Shown here in pieces: positions 1-5,138 of a DNA stretch of 5,985 nucleotides. This DNA comes from REEB470 sp032117095 (GTDB lineage: Bacteria > Bacillota > Bacilli > Paenibacillales > YIM-B00363), in assembly GCA_032117095.1 (NCBI GenBank), contig JAULZZ010000064.1:1-5985 (forward strand). Reading direction: 5' to 3'. The number at the start of each line of letters is the position of its first letter. Position 1 is the stretch's first letter. The notes under the pieces were generated by a model. The model was not told the DNA's origin. It was given only the letters and a program-made list of their open reading frames with translations, and made no database searches. Made by a program: the position numbers and the translations under genes.

Positions 1-236
1 CCGTCTGGATACCCTGAAATGCGCCCTGCTTTTCCCCACTCCCGTATCGTGCTCTCCGCCCAATGCCCTGCGATGTCTCCCCATCCCGCATTCCCTTGTT
101 CCATCACCACTTGCCCTGCTTCCTTTTGCCCTGCTTCCTTCCCCGTTTGTCCTCCGGCGACCGGCACACTGCTCCCCATCATCCCCGCCACACACAACCA
201 CACCATCCACCGCCGTCTGCTTTTTCCCTTTCTCAT
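1..236 (-). CDS. SLH-domain exported protein, N-terminal part (cut by window edge)
   Basis: Reading starts at the ATG at 236 and stays open to the window edge (78 codons), so the C-terminal part is missing. Residues 1-9 are basic (MRKGKSRRR), residues 10-28 form a hydrophobic core ending SSVPVAGG, and together they look like a Sec signal peptide. Residues 33-42 are a tandem KEAGQKEAGQ. From residue 52 the protein reads WGDIAGHWAESTI and then, after a short linker, ISGYPDG, the classic first half of an S-layer-homology (SLH) domain. SLH domains bind pyruvylated secondary cell-wall polymer and anchor proteins at the surface of Gram-positive cells. AAGGGGAG at 245-252 gives an 8-nt spacing to this ATG; an in-frame ATG at 242 sits too close to it. 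The gene lies past the flagellar operon terminator with its own leader, so it is probably a separate unit. It could be an S-layer protein, a wall-bound enzyme or an adhesin; the effector part is outside the window. Confidence 0.85.
   Translation of the reverse strand, partial: MRKGKSRRRWMVWLCVAGMMGSSVPVAGGQTGKEAGQKEAGQVVMEQGNAGWGDIAGHWAESTIREWGKAGRISGYPD
111..140. repeat. 15-bp perfect tandem duplication inside the SLH gene
   Basis: The plus strand reads ttgccctgcttcctt twice without a gap (111-125, 126-140). On the coding strand this gives KEAGQ twice, between the predicted signal peptide and the SLH domain. The unit is a multiple of three, so copy-number change would keep the frame. Confidence 0.9.
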
Positions 237-286
237 CTCCATCGCTCCCCTTCCATTTTGGCTGTTGCCCTTCCTTTTCCCTTATG

Positions 287-310
287 CAAATGCGTCTTCC
301 CTTGCATTTG
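287..310 (-). promoter_or_regulatory. Inverted repeat / hairpin in the SLH gene leader
   Basis: CAAATGC at 310-304 and GCATTTG at 293-287 (minus-strand reading) are perfect 7-bp complements around a 10-base loop AAGGGAAGAC. It lies downstream of the promoter candidates and about 35 bp upstream of the ribosome-binding site, so it would be in the mRNA leader. The loop includes a GGA. It could be an operator, an mRNA-stabilising hairpin or a binding site for an RNA-binding protein; function is unknown. Confidence 0.4.
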
Positions 311-349
311 TTTCAATTTACCATATATTGGGATTATACCCTTATTATT

Positions 350-378
350 ACAGTAACACCTTCCCACAGTTTTGTCAA
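350..378 (-). promoter_or_regulatory. Candidate sigma-A promoter for the SLH gene
   Basis: Minus-strand TTGACA (378-373) matches the -35 consensus exactly. Seventeen bases further is TACTGT (355-350), a weak -10 but preceded by TGT, giving an extended -10 (TG-N-TACTGT). A start near 343 would give a leader of roughly 107 nt. Alternatives just downstream are TATAAT at 338-333, with no matching -35, and a sigma-B-like pair (AGGTGTTA 361-354, GGGTAT 341-336). Confidence 0.45.
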
Positions 379-502
379 TCCCCTCTCTTCACTTTTTTCC
401 TCCCCCTTCCCACTTCATCTCAAACCTTTTTATCCCCATTTACCCTTCATCATTCTTATGTTTTTGTGCTATAATTATATGATTATCCCTCCTGCCAACA
501 TC

Positions 503-526
503 AAAAAAGACCCCTATCGAGGTCTT
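503..526 (-). terminator. Rho-independent terminator ending the flaG-fliD-fliS-fliT unit
   Basis: The minus strand reads AAGACCTC (526-519), loop GATA, GGGGTCTT (514-507), then more T to 503. This is an eight-pair stem with one G-T wobble, ending in a run of six T. No such T run follows on the plus strand, so it acts on minus-strand transcription. It is about 225 bp past the fliT stop and before the SLH gene, separating the two units. Confidence 0.85.
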
Positions 527-621
527 AAAATGAACCCTGTGTCACCTGATAATGAATAAAAAATCCTCTACACAGCATCCATTCCAATCGCCACAGCAGG
601 TGCTACCGTTTCTTTCCCCTA

Positions 622-726
622 ATACTAAACAATGATTAAAAACGTCCATACCAAGGGCCCCGTTTCACAACAAATCACTGTACTTTTTAACCAATAGGAT
701 TCCTGTATTCAATCAGTGTTTAGTAT
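622..726. repeat. Long imperfect inverted repeat downstream of fliT
   Basis: The arms are ATACTAAACAATGATT (622-637) and AATCAGTGTTTAGTAT (711-726), complementary at 15 of 16 positions, with 73 bases between them. It begins 25 bp past the fliT stop. The outer bases include TA on both sides (623-624 and 724-725), which would fit a Tc1/mariner-type target duplication around a miniature element, but TA is also simply part of the palindrome. In RNA it would be a stable long-stem structure in the fliT 3' untranslated region. Confidence 0.75.
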
Positions 727-751
727 AAAAAGCAGCTTTTCTTCTTGTCCT

Positions 752-1084
752 TCATGTACGCTGATCAAAGTACAACCGCTCGTGCCCCACCGATGCATAC
801 AATTGCTGTTTTTGTTTCCACCGTTGCATTTTGTGGTATTCCCCTTCGTATTGCCGACGCAAAACATCGAGATGTGCCAAAATCTCCGCATCCTGTGCAA
901 GAATATCGCGTATGTGTGGCGCAACCGCTTGCTTTTCGGCTTCTGTCCATGCATAATGCATCAACTGTGCGATCAATTGCTCCCGTTGCAACAAAAATTG
1001 TTGGATTTGATCATACGTTGTCTCATCCAGCGCACGCACAAAATCGTCTGTCGCTTTACGCAATGTCTCTATCGTTTCATGCAT
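752..1084 (-). CDS. fliT: FliT-like flagellar export chaperone
   Basis: This encodes a 110-residue, highly charged, apparently all-helical protein, close to the length of B. subtilis FliT. Family FliT proteins are small helical chaperones or co-chaperones; in enterobacteria FliT binds the filament cap protein FliD and export components. Sequence support is moderate: long amphipathic helices (LLQREQLIAQLM near 31-42 and AEILAHLDVLRRQYE near 66-80) and a C-terminus ending YFDQRT, as I recall for Bacilli FliT-like proteins. The identification leans on position directly after fliS. I chose the ATG at 1084: it overlaps the fliS end as ATGCATGA, implying translational coupling; a 13-codon longer start at 1123 has no good ribosome-binding site. 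Translation ends about 225 bp before the terminator. It could be an unrelated small helical protein, but context makes this unlikely. Confidence 0.72.
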   Translation of the reverse strand: MHETIETLRKATDDFVRALDETTYDQIQQFLLQREQLIAQLMHYAWTEAEKQAVAPHIRDILAQDAEILAHLDVLRRQYEGEYHKMQRWKQKQQLYASVGHERLYFDQRT

Positions 1085-1469
1085 GCTCTTGTACCGGAGG
1101 CTTGGGCACTTGCCGTGCCACATCCGCCCACATCACACGCATTTCCATCAAAAATCCGATCACTTCCTCGACGATCACCTGATCTTTTTTCACATTTGCG
1201 GTAATGAGGCGTGAAAGTAAATAGTCGTACAACGCCAACAACGACGGACTCACGGGTGCGGTGCGATCCAACGTAATCATAAACTCGCTGACGATTGCAT
1301 GTACGCGCTGTATGTTGTGATGGGCAGCTTCATAGTTTTTTTGCGCTATCGCCCCGATCGCTTGCCGTCCAAAACCAATCGCACCATCAAAAAGCATCAA
1401 CAACAATTGGGCACCTGAGGCGGTTTGTACGGCATATTCGACATATTTATTGCGTTGCGTCGCATTCAT
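1077..1469 (-). CDS. fliS: Flagellin export chaperone FliS
   Basis: This encodes 130 residues, the usual FliS length. FliS binds the disordered C-terminal end of newly made flagellin in the cytoplasm, prevents early polymerisation and delivers it to the flagellar type III export gate; in Bacillus it also helps the FliW-CsrA homeostasis loop. Family motifs are visible: Y9 and VQTASGAQLLLMLFDGAI (14-31), LYDYLLSRLITAN (80-92), and RVMW (111-114). The start at 1469 (MNATQRNKY) has GTGGAG five bases upstream and gives a normal length. The frame is open a further 21 codons to an ATG at 1532, just after the fliD stop, but that start has a poor ribosome-binding site and would add an unusual charged N-terminus. 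It overlaps fliT by 8 bp. Confidence 0.95.
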   Translation of the reverse strand: MNATQRNKYVEYAVQTASGAQLLLMLFDGAIGFGRQAIGAIAQKNYEAAHHNIQRVHAIVSEFMITLDRTAPVSPSLLALYDYLLSRLITANVKKDQVIVEEVIGFLMEMRVMWADVARQVPKPPVQEHA

Positions 1470-1537
1470 CTTGTCTCCACTCCCCCGTATGTGTTTTGAA
1501 CGATCCCTTATCTTCTCGCTTTCATTTGGCATGCGGA

Positions 1538-3058
1538 CTATCCCTTGCTGAGCTGATTTGCCAAATACGATGACTGCGCATTAAACCGTTGAATCGCAGA
1601 TTCTAAGGCGGTAAATTGCTTATAATAACGACTTTCTGTATCACTCATGCGTTTGGTCACTTGTTTGATCCGACTGTCCATGTCGCTGAGTTGTCTCCCT
1701 AGCATCGCATCCGCCTTAAACGTCGCACTGTCCATCACCGTCGATGTCCCTGCACGATCGGCAATTTTTTTAATCATGCCCTCCATCGTACGCTCAATTT
1801 TGACCAATACGCCTTCTGCATTGGGCGTTGTCGTCTGATTGAACAGTTGTTGCACCAAATCTGGGTTGTTTTCAATGGCGGTGCGCAACTTCGTTTCATT
1901 GGAGACATACAGTTTGCCGCGCTCTTTGTAATTTCCAGTCGTAATGCCGATCGCATGTAGCGTCTGACTCACCCCGCCGACTTGGACCGTAGAAGAAATC
2001 GCTTGGCGCAATTGGGTCATCGTCTGTTCGAGGATGGTATCGTTGCGCAGTAGACCACTTTTCGCTTTTTTCTCCCATTGTTCAATCTCCGTCTCACTCA
2101 ACGCCTTGCGTTGTTCGTCCGTCAGCGGCGGATAGTCCTTGTAGCGGGTTTCGCCAAATTTACTTTGCAAATGGGTCAACATGTCGTTGTAATCGGTGAC
2201 GAATTTTTTTATCGTCGCGATGGACGTGGCCACATCGCTCTTTATTTCCAAAAAAGTCGGTTGCCCAACGTTCGTTTGTTGGAGTGAAACTTCTACCCCA
2301 TTGACCGTGAACGTATTGCTCGTTCGCTCCGTAGCAATTTTATTTAGGTTCAGTAGCGCATTGCTTGCTGTCGTTTGTTGTGCACTTCCTTGCGTAATCC
2401 GCAGTGTATTTTCGAGGAACCCCCCCGTGAGCGTGATGGCATCCCCGTTTCCACCGATTCCGTTGGTACGCCCCGTCTGTTTGCTCACGAGTGAAAGTTG
2501 TCCCGTAAACGTGTCGTATAATGCAGTCACATTCGTGTTCTTATTGATTTTTTCGATGATATCGTTTAGAGAATTGCCCGATTCGATCGTCACCGTCGTG
2601 CCGTTGATGGTCATGTTCGCATTATTGGCCAAATCGATAGCGGTAATGTTTCCTGCTGCCATCTCATCGGCGAGCGGTTTTGACGGGTCAAATGCAGGGC
2701 TTAGGCGGATATCTGCTGCACTGCGATTCGTCGCGGCAGTCGCCCGTTGCGTCACCTCCAACTCAATCGTGCCCGTGATTGCCCCTGCGGTCGTACGTGC
2801 CGTGACCGCTGTCGGATTGCCTGTTACCGCGATCGTCTTGGCGGTCGCTGTCATTTGTTGTTGAACGACATTGATTTTACTGTTGCGAAATTCCAATGCC
2901 TTGGCATTGAGCTCGCGAAGCGCATCGCGTTGCCATTCGATAACTTTACGATCTTGTTTGATCTTGTCGATCGACGCGCGGTTTGCTTTGAGCAAATCTT
3001 TGATGACTTGGTCCGTATCGATGCCCGTCGCAAGCCCAGATATCCGCATGTTGCTCAT
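1538..3058 (-). CDS. fliD: Flagellar filament cap protein FliD (hook-associated protein 2)
   Basis: This encodes 506 residues, close to B. subtilis FliD. FliD forms the oligomeric cap at the filament tip and promotes insertion of flagellin subunits. The N-terminal FliD_N region (about 4-105) starts RISGLATGIDTDQVIKDLL. A flagellin hook-IN type segment lies near 145-200 (MTINGTTVTIESGNSLNDII). The C-terminal FliD_C region spans about 240-500, with FVTDYNDML (286-294), the diagnostic DYPPLTDEQRKALSETEI (308-325), GLLRND (335-340) and YYKQFTALESAIQRFNAQSS (478-497). Both ends are helical and coiled-coil-like, as expected for an axial protein. ATG 3058 has GGGGGTG about 8 bases upstream; Met4 is a weaker alternative. 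A G7 run (2420-2426) codes for G212-G213. It sits 78 bp after flaG, in the same unit. Confidence 0.97.
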   Translation of the reverse strand: MSNMRISGLATGIDTDQVIKDLLKANRASIDKIKQDRKVIEWQRDALRELNAKALEFRNSKINVVQQQMTATAKTIAVTGNPTAVTARTTAGAITGTIELEVTQRATAATNRSAADIRLSPAFDPSKPLADEMAAGNITAIDLANNANMTINGTTVTIESGNSLNDIIEKINKNTNVTALYDTFTGQLSLVSKQTGRTNGIGGNGDAITLTGGFLENTLRITQGSAQQTTASNALLNLNKIATERTSNTFTVNGVEVSLQQTNVGQPTFLEIKSDVATSIATIKKFVTDYNDMLTHLQSKFGETRYKDYPPLTDEQRKALSETEIEQWEKKAKSGLLRNDTILEQTMTQLRQAISSTVQVGGVSQTLHAIGITTGNYKERGKLYVSNETKLRTAIENNPDLVQQLFNQTTTPNAEGVLVKIERTMEGMIKKIADRAGTSTVMDSATFKADAMLGRQLSDMDSRIKQVTKRMSDTESRYYKQFTALESAIQRFNAQSSYLANQLSKG

Positions 3059-3136
3059 CCGTCACACCCCCATGCCCCGACGTATATGATGTTTCCGTCC
3101 CGTAGTACAGCAGACGATTTATGAAAAATCTTGCCG

Positions 3137-3538
3137 CTAACGACGTTCATCAATCAAAATACCCGCCATTTCCCACAGTTTTGCTACAAAATCCAACGTC
3201 TTTTCAGGGGGAATCTCCCGAATAATCTCGCCCGTCTCCTGGTCATGCACTCGAATGGACAACCGTTTTGTCGGATCATGGATGGAAAATTCGAGATATG
3301 TCTGCGGTCCTTGCACCGCTTTGAACGCCTTTTCGATGACTTTCATCAGCTGCTTTTCACTCACCGAAATGGGGGGACGCTCTCGTTCGGTTCCTGCTCG
3401 CACGTGCGCCTCGCCTTGTTTTTTCAAACCAGCGGTTCCGAAGTCGTCTCCAGTTGCTGGTTCCTTGGCGGTACTGCGTGGCGTTTGCATACGTTCTGTG
3501 CCTTGTGGTGTGCGTGGTGGGAATTGCAGTGAATCCAT
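3137..3538 (-). CDS. flaG: FlaG family protein (YvyC-like)
   Basis: This encodes 133 residues. The N-terminal half (1-55) is polar, low in complexity and probably disordered. The C-terminal FlaG domain (about 60-133) has YLEFSIHDPTKRLSIRVHD followed by the family signature ETGEIIREIPPEKTLDF (101-117) and an LWEMAGILIDERR tail. FlaG proteins are non-structural flagellar proteins that influence filament length in several bacteria; the biochemical role is not settled. The start at 3538 is well supported: AAAGGGGGG ends seven bases upstream. It is the first gene after the hag terminator and is served by the promoter candidate at 3583-3612, so it probably leads the flaG-fliD-fliS-fliT unit. Family assignment is secure; function is known only broadly. 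Confidence 0.93.
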   Translation of the reverse strand: MDSLQFPPRTPQGTERMQTPRSTAKEPATGDDFGTAGLKKQGEAHVRAGTERERPPISVSEKQLMKVIEKAFKAVQGPQTYLEFSIHDPTKRLSIRVHDQETGEIIREIPPEKTLDFVAKLWEMAGILIDERR

Positions 3539-3582
3539 GATAACACCCCCCTTTGGTCTTCACGTCGTCTCGCTTACCTTAT

Positions 3583-3612
3583 ATATCGTGACAAAGAGGA
3601 AAATCATGAAGA
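3583..3612 (-). promoter_or_regulatory. Candidate sigma-D promoter for flaG-fliD-fliS-fliT
   Basis: The minus strand has CACGATAT (3590-3583), 6 of 8 matches to the sigma-D/sigma-28 -10 GCCGATAT. The -35 position is not the usual TAAA; TCTTCA lies at 3612-3607, exactly 16 bases upstream of the -10, the same arrangement as in front of hag. The start would be near 3575, leaving a leader of about 37 nt. A lone TATAAT at 3627-3622 without a -35 is a less likely alternative. Confidence 0.5.
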
Positions 3613-3731
3613 TGGCAAAAAATTATACAACGTGTTTTTGACATCGCATTGACGTACGCCAAAAACTTTGCGTCCCCAAAAGACTGTTCTCTGTGAATCG
3701 GTTTTGAAGATGTGATGAGAACAATATGCAC

Positions 3732-3759
3732 AAAAAAAGAAGACCCGTAACGGATCTTC
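3732..3759 (-). terminator. Rho-independent terminator of hag
   Basis: The minus strand reads GAAGATCCG (3759-3751), loop TTA, CGGGTCTTC (3747-3739), then seven T (3738-3732). The nine-pair stem has one G-T wobble. It begins 29 bp past the hag stop and separates hag from the flaG unit. Confidence 0.93.
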
Positions 3760-3788
3760 CTTGGACATGTGATGTGGTCGCCTCGGCA

Positions 3789-4994
3789 TTACCGCAACAA
3801 CTGCAATACCCCTTGGGGCGTTTGATTCGCTTGCGCTAACATCGCTTGCGCCGCTTGGGCGAGGATGTTGTTTTTCGTTTGAGACATCAACTCTTTTGCC
3901 ATGTCGACGTCTCTAATCCGCGACTCGGACGCAGTCAAGTTTTCTGCCGACGTTTGGAGGTTGTTGATCGTATGTTCTAGCCGGTTTTGCGCTGCGCCGA
4001 ACACACCCCGTTGGGTCGATACGTCGATGATTGCGCCGTCAATTTCTGAGATCAATGTTTGTGCTTTTGCCGTCGTATCGATCATCGAGCTCGCTGCGAC
4101 CGTATTCACCAACGTATTGAGATTGCTCGCATCGCCAAGCTGATTCGTATTCATGTCCCCAAAAGCAACGTTCATATTTTGACCCGAATTGGCACCAATG
4201 GCAAACGTTGCCGAACTGTTGCCAGCCGCTGTTTTTACCGTGGTCAAATCGCTCGTGATGTCATCGCCGATTTTCGCCGCCGTGGCATCGGCAGACCCGC
4301 CCCCTGTTAAGGTTACTTTGACACCCAACGTATCAAAGTTTAACGTTTGTTCGCCGGCTGTCGTCATGGCGGCCACATTGACCGTTTGGGAGACGTTCGA
4401 TCCATTGATCGTTGCCGTCAACGTCACGGCCCCAGCGTTATCGTCACTAAACGTATACGTCGTGCCCGCTACCGCACTCGATACATCGACTTTGCTCACG
4501 GTAATATTGCCCCCTGAAGAAGTCGACAAATCTGCCCCGACTTTCGTCCCACTCGTCCCATCGAGATCCGTCACCAATGAACCATTGAGCAACGTCTTGC
4601 CGTTAAACTGCGTCGTGTCAGCGATCCGATCGATTTCCGTGGACAGTGCTTTGAGCTCTTCCCCGATCGCCGTCCGATCGCCCGATTGTAACGTACTATT
4701 GGAACCTTGTACCGCAAGTTCCCGCATCCGTTGGAGGATGCTATGCACTTCGTTCAAAGCGCCCTCTGCCGTTTGGATCATCGAGATGGCGTCTTGCGCA
4801 TTCCGTGCCCCTTGATCTAATCCGCGAATTTGTCCCCGCATTTTCTCAGAAATTGCGAGCCCCGCAGCATCGTCTCCTGCTCTGTTAATCCGAAGTCCGG
4901 AAGACAACTTCTCGATGGATTTCGTCAAATTCTCATTATTGCTGGTGAGCTGTCTGTACGTGTTGAGTGCGGTGATATTATGATTGATTCTCAT
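3789..4994 (-). CDS. hag: Flagellin (filament subunit)
   Basis: This encodes 401 residues. The N-terminal D0/D1 part (1-140) begins MRINHNITALNTYRQ and includes LSSGLRINRAGDDAAGLAIS (30-49) and QRMRELAVQ (88-96), the conserved segment recognised by TLR5 in many flagellins. The C-terminal D1/D0 part (about 315-401) has TQRGVFGAAQNRLEHTINNL and ends QTPQGVLQLLR, like B. subtilis Hag. The middle (about 141-300) is Gly/Ser/Thr/Val-rich and beta-like, making the protein roughly 100 residues longer than B. subtilis Hag (304). No HExxH metalloprotease motif is visible, so it is not a flagellinolysin. The frame is open 42 codons upstream, but ATG 4994 matches the family start and has AAGGAGG (5009-5003) eight bases before it. 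Transcription is from its own sigma-D promoter; translation is probably controlled by CsrA at the leader hairpins. Confidence 0.98.
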   Translation of the reverse strand: MRINHNITALNTYRQLTSNNENLTKSIEKLSSGLRINRAGDDAAGLAISEKMRGQIRGLDQGARNAQDAISMIQTAEGALNEVHSILQRMRELAVQGSNSTLQSGDRTAIGEELKALSTEIDRIADTTQFNGKTLLNGSLVTDLDGTSGTKVGADLSTSSGGNITVSKVDVSSAVAGTTYTFSDDNAGAVTLTATINGSNVSQTVNVAAMTTAGEQTLNFDTLGVKVTLTGGGSADATAAKIGDDITSDLTTVKTAAGNSSATFAIGANSGQNMNVAFGDMNTNQLGDASNLNTLVNTVAASSMIDTTAKAQTLISEIDGAIIDVSTQRGVFGAAQNRLEHTINNLQTSAENLTASESRIRDVDMAKELMSQTKNNILAQAAQAMLAQANQTPQGVLQLLR

Positions 4995-4997
4995 AAG

Positions 4998-5038
4998 TCC
5001 TTCCTCCTTGAAGTGGATTTCGTCACGTCCTTGTGACG
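4998..5038 (-). promoter_or_regulatory. Two predicted CsrA-binding hairpins in the hag leader, one over the Shine-Dalgarno
   Basis: Hairpin 1 is CGTCAC (5038-5033), loop AAGGAC, GTGACG (5026-5021): six perfect pairs with GGA in the loop. ACAAGGACGT here matches 9 of 10 positions of the CsrA core ACARGGAUGU. Hairpin 2 is CTTC (5013-5010), loop AAGGAG, GAAG (5003-5000), again with GGA in a six-base loop that contains the ribosome-binding site AAGGAGG (5009-5003); a further GGA follows at 5000-4998. The first loop GGA of each hairpin starts 23 nt apart, suitable for one CsrA dimer bridging both. This parallels the two-site hag leader known in B. subtilis, where CsrA blocks ribosome binding. CsrA and its antagonist FliW are encoded immediately upstream. 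Confidence 0.85.
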
Positions 5039-5086
5039 AGGTTGAGGGTGTCGGTCGGCCGCCCGTTGTGTGTCCCTCTGCTTGAT

Positions 5087-5116
5087 TTATCGGTTGGATC
5101 GGGGCGGTTGTGAAGA
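5087..5116 (-). promoter_or_regulatory. Sigma-D (sigma-28) promoter of hag
   Basis: The -10 is ACCGATAA (5094-5087), 7 of 8 to the flagellar sigma consensus GCCGATAA. The usual TAAA -35 is missing; TCTTCA (5116-5111) lies 16 bases upstream. The region just beyond (about 5117-5143) is strongly A/T-rich and could act as an UP element, as in front of B. subtilis hag. A start near 5080 gives an 86-nt leader carrying the CsrA sites. There is no terminator between csrA and this promoter, so read-through from csrA is possible. Confidence 0.7.
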
Positions 5117-5138
5117 GCAAAAACCATAAAATTTGAAA

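Larger units (their letters stand above)
237..751. other. 515-bp stretch without a recognised gene
   Basis: This interval lies between the SLH start codon and the fliT stop. On the minus strand it holds, in transcription order: a long inverted repeat (622-726), an unproven 35-codon ORF (542-649), a rho-independent terminator (503-526), a purine-rich tract (for example 31 of 32 bases are purines at 379-410), promoter candidates (333-378), a 7-bp leader hairpin (287-310) and the SLH ribosome-binding site (245-252). No tRNA, rRNA or known riboswitch consensus was recognised by eye. The plus-strand ORFs here are pyrimidine-rich, rich in Pro, Leu and Phe, lack ribosome-binding sites and look spurious. 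Confidence 0.7.

Noticed and set aside
19..474. 151-codon plus-strand ORF
   Set aside because: Composition is Pro/Leu/Phe/Ser from the pyrimidine-rich strand, there is no ribosome-binding site, it is antisense to the SLH gene and it has no recognisable domain.
467..475. Extended -10 (TGCTATAAT) on the plus strand
   Set aside because: There is no good -35 (only TTCATC-like) and no plus-strand gene downstream; the AT-rich palindrome may be chance.
2196..2864. 222-codon plus-strand ORF antisense to fliD
   Set aside because: It is a complement-frame shadow of a well-supported gene; the hydrophobic Val/Ser composition is typical of antisense frames.
3622..3627. TATAAT as a sigma-A promoter for flaG
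   Set aside because: No TTGACA-like box at 16-18 bases upstream; the sigma-D-like element nearer the gene fits the function better.
3685..3723. TGTTCTC/GAGAACA inverted repeat between hag terminator and flaG
   Set aside because: Seven-bp arms with a 25-base gap lie upstream of the promoter candidate and may be chance; there is no matching second copy.
4189..4815. 208-codon plus-strand ORF antisense to hag
   Set aside because: It is a shadow of the flagellin gene, with no ribosome-binding site or family resemblance.
4995..5120. 42-codon N-terminal extension of hag
   Set aside because: Flagellins start at MRINHNI; the extension covers the promoter -10 and CsrA hairpins and has no ribosome-binding site.
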